DNA from: Streptomyces roseolus
GTDB taxonomy: Bacteria; Actinomycetota; Actinomycetes; Streptomycetales; Streptomycetaceae
Direction of reading: 5' to 3'
DNA: 58,714 nucleotides
Assembly (NCBI RefSeq): GCF_014649855.1
Contig: NZ_BMTV01000001.1
Location: forward strand, 368,881 to 427,594
In this document: piece by piece, positions 43,688-53,914 of the stretch
How positions within the stretch are numbered: position 1 is the first letter of the stretch
How the letters are laid out: each line of letters opens with the position of its first letter
Position numbers and translations under genes: made by a program
The notes under the pieces: model-generated
What the model was told of the DNA's origin: nothing
Seen by the model: only the letters and a program-made list of their open reading frames with translations
Database searches by the model: none

Positions 43688-44988
43688 CCGACGAGGGTAC
43701 GGGGAGCGGCCTCGCCGCCCGTCTCCCCGCCCGGCTCCCCGTCCCGCGCGGGGCGCTGCGGGGGGAGATCCGCCGCTGCGGGCCTCCGCCGCAGCAGCCG
43801 GTCCCGGCCCCGGGTGGCGCGCGCGCCCAGCCACACCAGGAAGACGGTGGGCAGGAAGACGGCGTCGGCGGCGATCATCGCCAGCGAGAAGGCCGGAAGG
43901 CCCAGCAGCAGCGCGATGCCCGCGTGCTCCAGCATCATCGCGACGAGCAGGACGTTCTTCACCTTGCGGTGGAACAGCGTGAACGGGAAGGCGACCTGCA
44001 CGATCACCGTGCCGTAGCTGAGCAGCATGACCATGATCCCGCTGGAGGCGAGGAGCTCGGAGAGCGCCGGCCAAGGCGTGAAGTAGTCCAGGTGCAGCGG
44101 GTAGAAGAGCGCGGTGCCGTCCTGCCAGCGCGAGCCCTGGATCTTGTACCAGCCGGCGGTGGCGTAGATCAGGCAGACCTCGGCCATGAGGACCACGAGG
44201 GCCGCGTTGTGGGCGAGGTTCGCCAGCACGTCCAGGAGGACGCGGGGCTCGCCGGGCGCGTACTGCTCGACGAGCCACCACAGGCCCTGCCCGAGCCAGA
44301 GCACCCAGAGCAGCACGTAGACCCACCACTCGCCGGTGACCGGGCTGAACCAGGTCGCGGCGACCAGGAACCCGCCGAGGACGACCCACAGGGCGGGGCC
44401 CGCGAGCTCGACCCGTCGGCGGGCCTCCTCGCCCCGGGCCTCCTCGCCCCGGGCCTCCTCGCCCCGGGCCGCCTCGCGGGCCGCCCGCCGGGCGTCGAGG
44501 GACCACACCTGGCCGCAGCGCAGCAGCGTGAGGTAGATCGAGACGAGGTGCACCACGTTGTCGCCGCCGTCGCCGAGGAAGACGGACCGGTTCTGCAGCG
44601 ACAGCGCGCCGACCATGAAGACCACCGACACGGCCCGGGTGTGCCAGCCGAGGAGCAGCAGCACGGCGGCGACGACCGCCAGGCCGTAGACCACCTCGAA
44701 CCAGAGACGCCCGTCGGACCACATGAGGACCGTGAACGCGCGGTTGTCGGCGATCAGCCGGCGGGCCAGCTCGAACGACCAGGGGCCGTCGGGGCCGTAC
44801 ATCTCGTGCCGGTGCGGGAACTCCCGCACCAGGAAGAACAGCCAGGTCAGCGAGAAGCCGATCCGGACGATCGCGGTCTGGTACGGGCCCAGGGCGCGCG
44901 AGGTGACGGTCTGCGCCGCCCGGGCCAGCTTGCGGTCGAAGGGCACGCGCGCCGGGGCCGCGGCCGGTGCGGGGCTGGGGACGGTCAT
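43684..44988 (-). CDS. HTTM-domain membrane protein
   Basis: The 434-residue membrane protein has about eight to ten helices. It resembles the HTTM (vitamin K carboxylase-like) family seen in Streptomyces beside DUF5819 genes. A cytoplasmic loop contains three exact copies of RGEEA, from 15-base repeats at 44421-44465. Motifs include 'QTAIVRIGFSLTWLFFLVRE' and 'LGDGGDNVVHLVSIYLTLLR'. The function is unknown. It is fed by an 11-codon relay frame from the upstream gene. Confidence 0.82.
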   Translation of the reverse strand: MTVPSPAPAAAPARVPFDRKLARAAQTVTSRALGPYQTAIVRIGFSLTWLFFLVREFPHRHEMYGPDGPWSFELARRLIADNRAFTVLMWSDGRLWFEVVYGLAVVAAVLLLLGWHTRAVSVVFMVGALSLQNRSVFLGDGGDNVVHLVSIYLTLLRCGQVWSLDARRAAREAARGEEARGEEARGEEARRRVELAGPALWVVLGGFLVAATWFSPVTGEWWVYVLLWVLWLGQGLWWLVEQYAPGEPRVLLDVLANLAHNAALVVLMAEVCLIYATAGWYKIQGSRWQDGTALFYPLHLDYFTPWPALSELLASSGIMVMLLSYGTVIVQVAFPFTLFHRKVKNVLLVAMMLEHAGIALLLGLPAFSLAMIAADAVFLPTVFLVWLGARATRGRDRLLRRRPAAADLPPQRPARDGEPGGETGGEAAPRTLVG

Positions 44989-45020
44989 CGGCGGGACTCC
45001 GTGCGGCTGGGGGCGTTCAT
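44985..45020 (-). other. 11-codon relay ORF between DUF5819 and HTTM genes
   Basis: ATG at 45020 overlaps the DUF5819 stop, and the frame MNAPSRTESRR ends with a TGA that overlaps the HTTM ATG (ATGA). Its DNA is an imperfect duplicate of the end of the DUF5819 gene, so the junction was probably duplicated. It could carry terminating ribosomes from one gene to the next. Confidence 0.5.
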
Positions 45021-45712
45021 CGGCTCGTCTCCGTGCGGCTGCGGTCGGCGTCGGTGATCTCCCACCAGGGCATCAGCCGGCTCGAAGGCTGGGTGGAGCG
45101 CTTCTCGGTGCTCCAGTGCGGGGAGGCCACGGGGGTGACCGTGCGGCGCAGCTGGATCCGCTCCACCGTCCCGCCGACGTCCGCGCGCGCCCCGGGACCC
45201 TCGATGCGCGTCAGCACGATCCGGCGCATGTACTCCTCCGAGAGCCGGCCCCGCATGCCCTTGGGGCGGCCCTCGTCGTCGTGCGCGTTGCCGTACCAGT
45301 CGATCGCCCGGCGCAGCTGGTTCTGCTGGGTGTGGCTCGGGAAGACGTTGCCGCGGATGTCCTCGACGTCCTGGGCGGTGAGGTCGATCCAGCCGGTGGT
45401 GCGGCGGGCGCCGTCGGCGCCGGTGACCTCGGCGCGGACCTGCACCGAGACGTTCTGCTGGAGCGGGTTCGGCGCGAAGAGCTTCCAGTTCTGCTCGAAC
45501 TCGGGGTAGATCCAGTCGTCGACGGCCTGGCCGTGCTGCTTGGTGATCGTGTTCGAGGGCGCCACGTGCAGGAAGACCATGGCCAGGTGGAGGCCCGCGA
45601 GCACCGCCAGGGAGGCCAGCGCCACCGCCGCCACCACCTGGTACGGCATGGACAGCGCCAGGATCCCCCCGGTCGGCCGCCGCTCCGCGCTGCCGTCGAT
45701 GTGCGCGCTCAT
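45017..45712 (-). CDS. DUF5819-like membrane-anchored protein
   Basis: The 231-residue protein has one N-terminal membrane helix (VVAAVALASLAVLAGLHLAMVF, about residues 26-47) and an extracytoplasmic domain with 'FEQNWKLFAPNPL', the hallmark of DUF5819. It is paired with an HTTM protein, a common Streptomyces gene pair of unknown function. The ATG at 45712 is the only start before the helix with a suitable position. Confidence 0.8.
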   Translation of the reverse strand: MSAHIDGSAERRPTGGILALSMPYQVVAAVALASLAVLAGLHLAMVFLHVAPSNTITKQHGQAVDDWIYPEFEQNWKLFAPNPLQQNVSVQVRAEVTGADGARRTTGWIDLTAQDVEDIRGNVFPSHTQQNQLRRAIDWYGNAHDDEGRPKGMRGRLSEEYMRRIVLTRIEGPGARADVGGTVERIQLRRTVTPVASPHWSTEKRSTQPSSRLMPWWEITDADRSRTETSR

Positions 45713-45793
45713 CCCACCCCGATCCCGGGCTTCCCGACCCGATCCCGTCCCACCGAGTGCCCCGCTCGTCTGCGCCCCGATCGGAGCAGGCGG

Positions 45794-45802
45794 TTATCCA
45801 CA
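45794..45802 (+). promoter_or_regulatory. DnaA-box-like 9-mer
   Basis: TTATCCACA is a consensus DnaA box in the DUF5819/paaA divergent region. Confidence 0.4.
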
Positions 45803-45847
45803 GGGTTGACACCATACGGGCCGCCGACCCACCATTGAAGTCATTCA

Positions 45848-45861
45848 ACCGAACGATCGGT
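45848..45861 (+). promoter_or_regulatory. PaaR-type operator upstream of paaA
   Basis: ACCGAACGATCGGT is the exact reverse complement of the site at 41211-41224 and fits ACCGNNCGNNCGGT. It lies 14 bases before the paaA start codon, where repression would block initiation. Confidence 0.7.
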
Positions 45862-45875
45862 CGGTAGGGGGTCCG

Positions 45876-46889
45876 ATGACCGCAGGGACGGCAGGGACGG
45901 CAGTGACCGCGGAAGCGCCCGGCAGGGACGCCGCGGACGCGGCGGCGCAGGCCGCCCGCGAGGCGGTGTTCGACGCCGCGGTCGCAGCCGACGAGCGCAT
46001 CGAGCCGCGCGACTGGATGCCGGAGGCGTACCGCGCCTCCCTCGTCCGCCAGATCGCGCAGCACGCCCACTCCGAGATCATCGGCATGCAGCCCGAGGCC
46101 AACTGGATCACCCGCGCGCCCTCGCTGCGCCGCAAGGCCATCCTCATGGCCAAGGTCCAGGACGAGGCCGGCCACGGCCTCTACCTCTACAGCGCGGCCG
46201 AGACCCTCGGCGTCAGCCGCGACGAGCTCCTCGACAAGCTCCACAGCGGCCGCCAGAAGTACTCCTCGATCTTCAACTACCCGACCCTCACCTGGGCCGA
46301 CGTCGGCGCCATCGGCTGGCTCGTCGACGGCGCCGCCATCACCAACCAGGTCCCCCTCTGCCGCTGCTCCTACGGCCCGTACGCCCGGGCCATGGTCCGC
46401 GTCTGCAAGGAGGAGTCCTTCCACCAGCGCCAGGGGTACGAAGCCCTGCTCGCCCTCTCCCGGGGCACCGAGGCCCAGCACGCCATGGCCCAGGACGCGG
46501 TGGACCGCTGGTGGTGGCCGTCCCTGATGATGTTCGGCCCGCCCGACGACGTGTCGACCCACTCCACCCAGGCGATGGCCTGGAAGATCAAGCGCCACTC
46601 CAACGACGAGCTGCGCCAGCGCTTCGTCGACATCGCCGCCCCGCAGGCGGAGGCCCTCGGCCTCACCCTCCCCGACCCCGACCTGAAGTGGAACGAGGAG
46701 CGCGGGCACTACGACTTCGGCCCCATCGACTGGGACGAGTTCTGGGACGTGCTCAAGGGCAACGGCCCCTGCAACGACCAGCGGATCACCCAGCGCCGCC
46801 AGGCCCACGAGGACGGCGCCTGGGTCAGAGAGGCCGCCGCGGCCTACGCGCGCAAGCACACCGGACAGCACGGGGAGGCACAGGCATGA
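45876..46889 (+). CDS. paaA: phenylacetyl-CoA epoxidase subunit A (catalytic)
   Basis: The 337-residue di-iron oxygenase subunit has the EXXH-type motifs '[21 protein letters not shown]' (Glu/His ligands) and '[20 protein letters not shown]' that form the iron site. With PaaB, C and D it epoxidises phenylacetyl-CoA, taking electrons from PaaE. The ATG at 45876 has GGGGG upstream. It heads paaABCDE, with ATGA overlap to paaB. No lone paaK or paaG is in the window. Confidence 0.95.
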   Translation: MTAGTAGTAVTAEAPGRDAADAAAQAAREAVFDAAVAADERIEPRDWMPEAYRASLVRQIAQHAHSEIIGMQPEANWITRAPSLRRKAILMAKVQDEAGHGLYLYSAAETLGVSRDELLDKLHSGRQKYSSIFNYPTLTWADVGAIGWLVDGAAITNQVPLCRCSYGPYARAMVRVCKEESFHQRQGYEALLALSRGTEAQHAMAQDAVDRWWWPSLMMFGPPDDVSTHSTQAMAWKIKRHSNDELRQRFVDIAAPQAEALGLTLPDPDLKWNEERGHYDFGPIDWDEFWDVLKGNGPCNDQRITQRRQAHEDGAWVREAAAAYARKHTGQHGEAQA

Positions 46890-47173
46890 GCAGCGACACT
46901 TGGCCCCTGTGGGAGGTGTTCGTGCGCTCCCGCCGAGGGCTCTCCCACACCCACGCCGGCAGCCTCCACGCCCCCGACGCGGAGATGGCCCTGCGCAACG
47001 CCCGGGACCTCTACACCCGCCGCATGGAGGGCGTCTCCCTCTGGGTCGTGCCCTCCGCCGCCATCACCGCCTCCTCCCCGGACGAGAAGGACCCCTTCTT
47101 CGAACCGGCCGCCGACAAGCCCTACCGGCACCCGACGTTCTACGAGATCCCGGAGGGGGTGAAGCACCTGTGA
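46886..47173 (+). CDS. paaB: phenylacetyl-CoA epoxidase subunit B
   Basis: The 95-residue protein has the PaaB form '[41 protein letters not shown]' (shown in part) and ends '[14 protein letters not shown]'. It is a structural bridge in the epoxidase complex. It overlaps paaA and paaC at both ends. Confidence 0.94.
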   Translation: MSSDTWPLWEVFVRSRRGLSHTHAGSLHAPDAEMALRNARDLYTRRMEGVSLWVVPSAAITASSPDEKDPFFEPAADKPYRHPTFYEIPEGVKHL

Positions 47174-47940
47174 CCACCACCGACACCACCGGCACCGGCA
47201 CCGGCACCACGCCCGCGCCGGCCACCGCCCCCGCCGTCACCACCGCGGCCCTCGCCCTCGGCGACGACGCCCTCGTCCTCGCCCAGCGCCTGGGGGAGTG
47301 GGCCGGCAGCGCCCCCGTCCTGGAGGAGGAGGTCGCCCTCGCCAACATCGCGCTCGACCTCCTCGGCCAGGCCCGCGTCCTCCTCTCCCTCGCCGGCGAC
47401 GAGGACGAACTCGCCTTCCTCCGCGAGGAGCGCGACTTCCGCAACGTCCAGCTGGTCGAGCAGCCCAACGGCGACTTCGCCCACACCATCGCCCGCCAGC
47501 TGTACTTCTCCACCTACCAGCGGCTCCTGTACGCGGCACTGGCCGCCGACGACGGCCCGCTGGCCGGACTCGCCGCCAAGGCCGTCAAGGAAGTCGCCTA
47601 CCACCAGGACCACGCCGAGCACTGGACCCTCCGCCTCGGCGACGGCACCGACGAGAGCCACCGCCGCATGCAGACCGCCTGCGACGCCCTCTGGCGGTAC
47701 ACCGGCGAGCTCTTCCAGCCCCTCGACGGCCTCGCCCTCGACACCACCGCCCTCGAAGCCGCCTGGCTGGACTCCGTCACCGGGATCCTCACCCGCGCCG
47801 GCCTCACCGTCCCCGCCGGCCCCCGCACCGGCGCCTGGCGCGCCGGCGCCGGCCGCCAGGGCCTCCACACCGAGCACTTCGGCCGGATGCTCGCCGAGAT
47901 GCAGCACCTCCACCGCAGCCACCCGGGGGCGACATGGTGA
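47170..47940 (+). CDS. paaC: phenylacetyl-CoA epoxidase subunit C
   Basis: The 256-residue subunit is a degenerate ferritin-like chain with 'LALGDDALVLAQRLGEWAG' and 'KEVAYHQDHAEHWTLRLGDGT', both PaaC marks. It pairs with PaaA to stabilise the catalytic core. A Thr/Ala-rich leader of about 25 residues is extra. The GTG start overlaps the paaB stop. Confidence 0.93.
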   Translation: MTTTDTTGTGTGTTPAPATAPAVTTAALALGDDALVLAQRLGEWAGSAPVLEEEVALANIALDLLGQARVLLSLAGDEDELAFLREERDFRNVQLVEQPNGDFAHTIARQLYFSTYQRLLYAALAADDGPLAGLAAKAVKEVAYHQDHAEHWTLRLGDGTDESHRRMQTACDALWRYTGELFQPLDGLALDTTALEAAWLDSVTGILTRAGLTVPAGPRTGAWRAGAGRQGLHTEHFGRMLAEMQHLHRSHPGATW

Positions 47941-48437
47941 CCACCACCGCCACCCCCCTGGAGGCGGAGCTGGCCCGGATCGCCGGCGCCGTCCCCGACC
48001 CCGAGCTGCCCGTCCTCACCCTCGCCGAACTCGGCGTGCTCCGCGGCGTCCACGTCACCGGCCCCGGCCGCGTCGAGGTCGCCCTCACCCCCACCTACAC
48101 CGGCTGCCCCGCCGTGGAGACGATGTCCACCGACATCGAGCACGCCCTCCACGAGCACGGCATCCCCGACGTCACCGTCGTCACCGTCCTCGCCCCCGCC
48201 TGGACCACCGACGACATCAGCGAGGAAGGCCGCCGCAAACTCACCGAGTTCGGCATCGCCCCGCCCCGCCCCCAGGGCCCCGCCGACGGCCCCGTCCCCC
48301 TCACCCTGGCCATCCGCTGCCCCCACTGCGGCTCCACGGACACCGAGCTCCTCAGCCGCTTCTCCTCCACCGCCTGCAAGGCCCTGCGCCGCTGCGTCGC
48401 CTGCCGCGAACCGTTCGACCACTTCAAGGAGCTGTAG
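47934..48437 (+). CDS. paaD: phenylacetate epoxidase assembly protein PaaD
   Basis: The 167-residue protein has a MIP18/DUF59 domain (VPDPELPVLTLAELGVLRGV ... TYTGCPAVETM) and a C-terminal zinc ribbon (CPHCGST ... CVACREPFDHFK). It is thought to help iron-site assembly in PaaA. ATG 47934 or GTG 47937 are both possible; GGGGGC precedes the ATG. Confidence 0.92.
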   Translation: MVTTTATPLEAELARIAGAVPDPELPVLTLAELGVLRGVHVTGPGRVEVALTPTYTGCPAVETMSTDIEHALHEHGIPDVTVVTVLAPAWTTDDISEEGRRKLTEFGIAPPRPQGPADGPVPLTLAIRCPHCGSTDTELLSRFSSTACKALRRCVACREPFDHFKEL

Positions 48438-49499
48438 ATGTTCCACCCGCTCCCGGTGAGCCGGGTCGAGCGGCTCACCGACGACTCCGTGGCCGTCACC
48501 TTCGCGGTCCCCGACGAGCTCCGCGAGACCTTCCGGCACCGCCCCGGCCAGCACCTCGCCCTGCGCCGCACCGACGAGTCCGGCGAGGAGATCCGCCGCA
48601 CCTACTCCATCTGCTCCCCCGCCGCCCCGGCCGGCGAGCGGCCCGAACTCCGCGTCGGCATCCGCCTCGTCGACGGCGGCGCCTTCTCCACCTGGGCCCT
48701 CAAGGAACTCGCCCCCGGCCACACCGTCGACGTCATGGCCCCCACCGGCCGCTTCGTCCTCGACCCGCGCCCCGGGCACTTCGCCGCCATCGCCGGCGGC
48801 AGCGGCATCACCCCGGTGCTCTCCATGGCCGCCACCCTCCTCGACCGCGAACCCGAGGCCCGGTTCTGCCTGATCCGCAGCGACCGCACCGCCGCCTCCA
48901 CGATGTTCCTCGACGAGGTCGCGGACCTGAAGGACCGGCACCCCGACCGCTTCCAGCTCGTCACCGTCCTCTCCCGCGAGGAACAGCAGGCAGGCCTCCC
49001 CTCCGGCCGCCTCGACCAGGAACGGCTCGCCGACCTCCTGCCCGCCCTCCTCCCGGTCGGCACCATCGACGGCTGGTTCCTCTGCGGCCCCCTCGGCCTC
49101 GTCCAGGGCGCCGAGCGGGCCCTGCGCGGCCTCGGCGTCGACCGCGCCCGCGTCCACCAGGAGATCTTCCACGTCGACGACGGCTCGGGCCCCGCGCCCG
49201 TCCCCACCACCGACACCCCCGCCCACGCCACCCTCACGGCCACCCTCCACGGCCGCTCCGGCACCTGGCCCGTCGAGCGCGGAGAAACCCTCCTCGACAC
49301 CGTCCTGCGCGCCCGCGCCGACGCCCCCTACGCCTGCAAGGGCGGCGTCTGCGGCACCTGCCGCGCCTTCGTCGTCGGCGGCGAGGTCCGCATGGACCGC
49401 AACTTCGCCCTCGAACCCGAAGAGACCGACGCCGGCTACGTCCTGGCCTGCCAGTCCCACCCGGCCACCCCCGACGTGGAGCTGGACTTCGACCGCTGA
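48438..49499 (+). CDS. paaE: phenylacetyl-CoA epoxidase reductase PaaE
   Basis: The 353-residue reductase has an FAD domain (RRTYSICSPA), an NAD(P)H domain (AAIAGGSGITPVLSM) and a C-terminal plant-type 2Fe-2S domain with CKGGVCGTC plus a fourth Cys in LACQSHP. It passes electrons from NADPH to PaaA. The ATG follows the paaD stop with no gap. Confidence 0.95.
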   Translation: MFHPLPVSRVERLTDDSVAVTFAVPDELRETFRHRPGQHLALRRTDESGEEIRRTYSICSPAAPAGERPELRVGIRLVDGGAFSTWALKELAPGHTVDVMAPTGRFVLDPRPGHFAAIAGGSGITPVLSMAATLLDREPEARFCLIRSDRTAASTMFLDEVADLKDRHPDRFQLVTVLSREEQQAGLPSGRLDQERLADLLPALLPVGTIDGWFLCGPLGLVQGAERALRGLGVDRARVHQEIFHVDDGSGPAPVPTTDTPAHATLTATLHGRSGTWPVERGETLLDTVLRARADAPYACKGGVCGTCRAFVVGGEVRMDRNFALEPEETDAGYVLACQSHPATPDVELDFDR

Positions 49500-49535
49500 G
49501 CCCATTCCCTCCCGCTGGAACCTGTTCTGTCTTGA

Positions 49536-49565
49536 CGGCCCGTCAGGCGCGCGCCCGACGGGCCG
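49536..49565 (+). terminator. terminator after paaE
   Basis: CGGCCCGTC and GACGGGCCG form a 9-base stem with a 12-base loop, 36 bases past the paaE stop. Confidence 0.55.
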
Positions 49566-49603
49566 CCGGGAGGGGCAACGGACAGCGACGGAAGAACCGG
49601 GCC

Positions 49604-50743
49604 ATGGACTTCACGTTCACCGAGGAGCAGCAGGCGGCCGCGGAGACGGCCCGGACCGTCTCCGCCGACGTCGCCCCCGACGCCGTACCCAGCCCCGCCC
49701 TCACCCCGGCCGCCGTCGCCGACGACCTCGACCGCCGTCTGTGGCGGCGGCTCGCCGCCACCGACCTCCTCGGCCTCCTCGTCGACCCCGAGCACGGCGG
49801 CGCCGGCCTCGACCCGATCGCCCTCTGCCTCGTCCTGCGCGAATCCGCCCGCGCCCTGGCCCGCGTCCCCCTCCTGGAGACCGCCGCCGTCACCCACGTC
49901 CTCGGGCACCACGCCCCGGCCGCCACCGCCGCCGCACTGCTGCCCGAGGCCGCCGCGGGCCGACTGGTCCTCACGGCAGCCGCCCACGGTGCCACCGGAC
50001 ACGAACCCGCCGAGCGGTCCGTCACCGCCCGCCCCGCCGACGACCACTGGATCCTGGACGGCACCACCGACCACGTCCCCTGGGCCCACCAGGCCGACCT
50101 GACCGCCGTCCCCGCGCACACCGCCGACGGCCGCACCGTCCTCGCCCTGCTCCGCCGCGACCAGACGGGCCTCACCCTCGACGCCCAGTACGGCACCCAC
50201 GGCGAACGTCTCGCCCGGCTACGGCTCGACGGCGTCCGCCTCCCCGCCGACCGCGCCCTCGACTCCGCCGACGCCTGGCCGACGCTGCGCGCCCTGCTCA
50301 CCACCGGCACCTGCGCGCTCGCCCTCGGCCTCGGCCTCGGCGAGCAGGTCCTCACCATGACGAGCCGGTACACCGGGAAGCGCGAACAGTTCGGCCACCC
50401 CATGGCCACCTTCCAGGCCGTCGCCGTCCAGGCCGCCGACCGCTACATCGACCTCCGCGCGATGGAGGCCACCCTGGGGCAGGCCGCCTGGCGCGTCACC
50501 ACCGGCGCCGAAGCGGCCCTTCCCGTCGAGGCGGACCTCGCCGTCGCCAAGATCTGGGCGGCGGGAGGGGTCCGCCGCGTCGTCCAGACCGCCCAGCACC
50601 CGCACGGCGGCTTCGGAGCCGACACCGACTACCCGCTGCACCGCTACCACGCCTGGGCGAAGTACCTCGAGCTCTCCCTGGGCCCGGCCGCCGCCCACGA
50701 GGAGTCCCTGGGCGACCTCATCGCCGCCCACCCCCTGGACTGA
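49604..50743 (+). CDS. acyl-CoA dehydrogenase-like protein
   Basis: The 379-residue protein has the acyl-CoA dehydrogenase fold with 'MTSRYTGKREQFGHPMATFQAV' and 'HPHGGFGADTDYPLHRY'. It lacks an evident catalytic Glu at the usual place, as in some short steroid or CaiA-type members that form a heteromer. The ATG at 49604 is preceded by GGAAG. It may act in the acyl-CoA breakdown that follows paa, but a direct link is not proven. Confidence 0.82.
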   Translation: MDFTFTEEQQAAAETARTVSADVAPDAVPSPALTPAAVADDLDRRLWRRLAATDLLGLLVDPEHGGAGLDPIALCLVLRESARALARVPLLETAAVTHVLGHHAPAATAAALLPEAAAGRLVLTAAAHGATGHEPAERSVTARPADDHWILDGTTDHVPWAHQADLTAVPAHTADGRTVLALLRRDQTGLTLDAQYGTHGERLARLRLDGVRLPADRALDSADAWPTLRALLTTGTCALALGLGLGEQVLTMTSRYTGKREQFGHPMATFQAVAVQAADRYIDLRAMEATLGQAAWRVTTGAEAALPVEADLAVAKIWAAGGVRRVVQTAQHPHGGFGADTDYPLHRYHAWAKYLELSLGPAAAHEESLGDLIAAHPLD

Positions 50744-50767
50744 CGGCCCCGACAGAACCCGGGGCCG
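50744..50767. terminator. hairpin between convergent genes
   Basis: CGGCCCCG and CGGGGCCG form an 8-base stem with an 8-base loop right after the acyl-CoA dehydrogenase stop. Confidence 0.5.
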
Positions 50768-50817
50768 GCGCCCGAAGGGCCCCAGCCGCCTCAGGCACGC
50801 AAGCCGTCACAGGCGCC

Positions 50818-51159
50818 TCAGGCGACGAACCCGGGCCCGCCGTCCGCGACCACGGGCCGCCCGGCGCCCTCCCAGGCCACCATCCCGCCGTCGACGTTCA
50901 CCGCGTCGTAGCCCTGCTGCACCAGATACTGCGTGACCTGCGCCGACCGGCCGCCGACCCGGCACATCACATAGGCGCGGCCGCGCTCGGCGAGCACCTC
51001 GCCGACCTCCGCGAACCGCGCCACGAAGTCACTCATCGGCACGTGGACCGCACCCTCGACCCGGCCGGCCGCCCACTCGTCGTCCTCCCGCACGTCGAGC
51101 ACCAGGGCATCGGCGGGGACGGACGCGGCGGGCACCGACGGCAGCGGGGCGAAACTCAT
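50818..51159 (-). CDS. rhodanese-like sulfurtransferase domain protein
   Basis: The 113-residue single rhodanese domain has 'LVLDVREDDEWAAGRVEGAVHVPM' and the active-site loop CRVGGRSA with catalytic Cys. It may transfer sulfur or serve in detoxification. It is 50 bases after the J-domain gene. Confidence 0.9.
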   Translation of the reverse strand: MSFAPLPSVPAASVPADALVLDVREDDEWAAGRVEGAVHVPMSDFVARFAEVGEVLAERGRAYVMCRVGGRSAQVTQYLVQQGYDAVNVDGGMVAWEGAGRPVVADGGPGFVA

Positions 51160-51209
51160 GGGACGACCTTCTCTCGTGTACGGCGGAACCGCCTCGACCT
51201 CGAAAAAAC

Positions 51210-52178
<969 letters not shown>

Positions 52179-52298
52179 GTTCACGCCTGCCCACGTCCTC
52201 GTTCCGGCCCGACCCCTCAAGCGTAGGTCCTCACAAGGGGGCCCTCCCCCCTCCCCTCCCCCTCCCTCCCCTTCCCCCTCGTTTCTCTCCCTCGCCTC

Positions 52299-53741
52299 TC
52301 AGACGCCCATTTCCGCGGCCATGCGGCCGGTGCGGATCGCCGTGAGCAGGTCGGCGTGGTCGGCGGTGGTGCGGTCGGCGTAGGCGACCGCGAAGGCGGC
52401 GACGGCCTCGTCGAACTCCTCGCTCTTGCCGCAGTAGCCGGCTATCAGGCGCGGATCGGCGCTGTGGGCGTGGGCGCGCGCGAGGAGGGCGCCGGTCATG
52501 CGGCCGTAGTCGTCGACCTGGTCGGCGGTGAGCGCGGCGGGGTCGACGCTGCCCTTGCGGTTGCGGAACTGGCGCACCTGGAAGGGGCGCCCGTCGACCG
52601 TGGTCCAGCCGAGCAGGATGTCGCTGACCACCTGCATGCGCTTCTGCCCGAGGACGACGCGCCGGCCCTCGTGGCCGGGGCCGGGGACGGAGAACCCGGC
52701 GGGCAGGTGGGGCAGGAGCACGGACGGCCGTGCTTCCTTCACCTGGAGGACGAGCGGTTCGCCACGATGGTCGAGGAGCAGGACGACGTAGGAGCGGGTG
52801 CCGACGCTGCCGGTGCCGACGACCCGGAAGGCGACGTCGTGGACGGCGTACCGGGCGAGGAGCGGGCGGCGGTCCTCGGAGACGGTGCCCAGGTATTCGC
52901 CGAGGGCTGCGGTGACGGCCGCGGCCTCGGCGTCGGGCACCCGGCGCAGGACCGGGGGAGCGTCGACGAAGCGGCGTCCGCCGCCGTCGGTCTCGGCGAC
53001 GGCCTCGGTGGAGCGGGCGGCGAACCGGGCGCTGGTGTTGTTGCGGGCCTTGGCGGAGACCCGTTCCAGGGTGCCGATGAGGTCACGGGCGTCGGTGTGG
53101 GAGACGAGCTCCTCGTCGGGTATCGCGTTCCAGGCGTCGAGGGCAGGGAGCCGGGCCAGGAGGCGCATGGTGCGCCGGTAGGCGCCGACGGTGTCGAAGG
53201 CGGCGGCCCGGCAGGTGTCCTCGTCGGCGCCGACGACGCGGCCGGCGAGGACGAGGGAGGTGGCGAGTCGTTTGAGGTCCCATTCCCAGGGGCCGACGAC
53301 GGTCTCGTCGAAGTCGTTGAGGTCCATCACGAGCCGGCCGCGGGCGTCGCCGTAGAGGCCGAAGTTGGCGGCGTGGGCGTCGCCGCAGAGCTGTGCGGCG
53401 ACGCCGGTGACGGGGGTTCCGGTGAGGTCGTGGGCCATGAGGCCGGCGGAGCCGCGCAGGAAGGCGAAGGGGTTGGCTGCCATGCGGCCGACGCGGATGG
53501 GGGTGAGTTCGGGGACCCGGCCGCGGCTGGACTCCTCGACGGCGCGGGCGGCGTCGGGGCGTCCGGCGGGGAGGGTGAGGGCGGCGTGGGAGGCGCGGGG
53601 GACGACGGCGCGCAGCTGCTTGCCGCGGTCCTTGGCGGAGTGTTCCGCGCTGCCGCGCCGTACGAATCCGGGCACGTGCGGGATGCGCTCCGCGTCCGTT
53701 CCGTCACGCTGTCCGGGCATGACTGCCTGGATCTCGCCCAT
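52299..53741 (-). CDS. DUF2252 family protein
   Basis: The 480-residue protein has 'MAANPFAFLRGSAGLMAHDL', 'LCGDAHAANFGLYGDARG' and 'DLNDFDETVVGPWEWDLKRL', the kinase-like HxDxxxxN and D motifs of DUF2252. The family resembles aminoglycoside kinases but no substrate is known. The ATG at 53741 follows GGAGG. A pyrimidine-rich tract (52242-52298) lies after its stop. Confidence 0.88.
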   Translation of the reverse strand: MGEIQAVMPGQRDGTDAERIPHVPGFVRRGSAEHSAKDRGKQLRAVVPRASHAALTLPAGRPDAARAVEESSRGRVPELTPIRVGRMAANPFAFLRGSAGLMAHDLTGTPVTGVAAQLCGDAHAANFGLYGDARGRLVMDLNDFDETVVGPWEWDLKRLATSLVLAGRVVGADEDTCRAAAFDTVGAYRRTMRLLARLPALDAWNAIPDEELVSHTDARDLIGTLERVSAKARNNTSARFAARSTEAVAETDGGGRRFVDAPPVLRRVPDAEAAAVTAALGEYLGTVSEDRRPLLARYAVHDVAFRVVGTGSVGTRSYVVLLLDHRGEPLVLQVKEARPSVLLPHLPAGFSVPGPGHEGRRVVLGQKRMQVVSDILLGWTTVDGRPFQVRQFRNRKGSVDPAALTADQVDDYGRMTGALLARAHAHSADPRLIAGYCGKSEEFDEAVAAFAVAYADRTTADHADLLTAIRTGRMAAEMGV

Positions 53742-53831
53742 GGGACGACCTCCCCCGATGACTGGCCGGACAGTGCGTCCGACGACTTCGGGACCTGACG
53801 GTACAGCCGGTCTTGATCACCCGTCTCCCCC

Positions 53832-53854
53832 TGTGGACAGCTACCTGTGGACAA
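53832..53854 (-). promoter_or_regulatory. two DnaA-box-like 9-mers upstream of the DUF2252 gene
   Basis: TGTGGACAA (53846-53854) is the reverse of the Streptomyces DnaA box TTGTCCACA; TGTGGACAG (53832-53840) has one mismatch. They are 14 bases apart. Confidence 0.45.
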
Positions 53855-53914
53855 CCATCGAGCCCCTGGTCAGCCGGACCCAGGGGGTCGGACGAGGCAG
53901 AGAGATCAGCTGGG

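Noticed and set aside
39641..44017. A 1458-residue rightward open frame
   Set aside because: It crosses paaH, paaN and the methyltransferase in a wrong frame; the real genes have conserved motifs.
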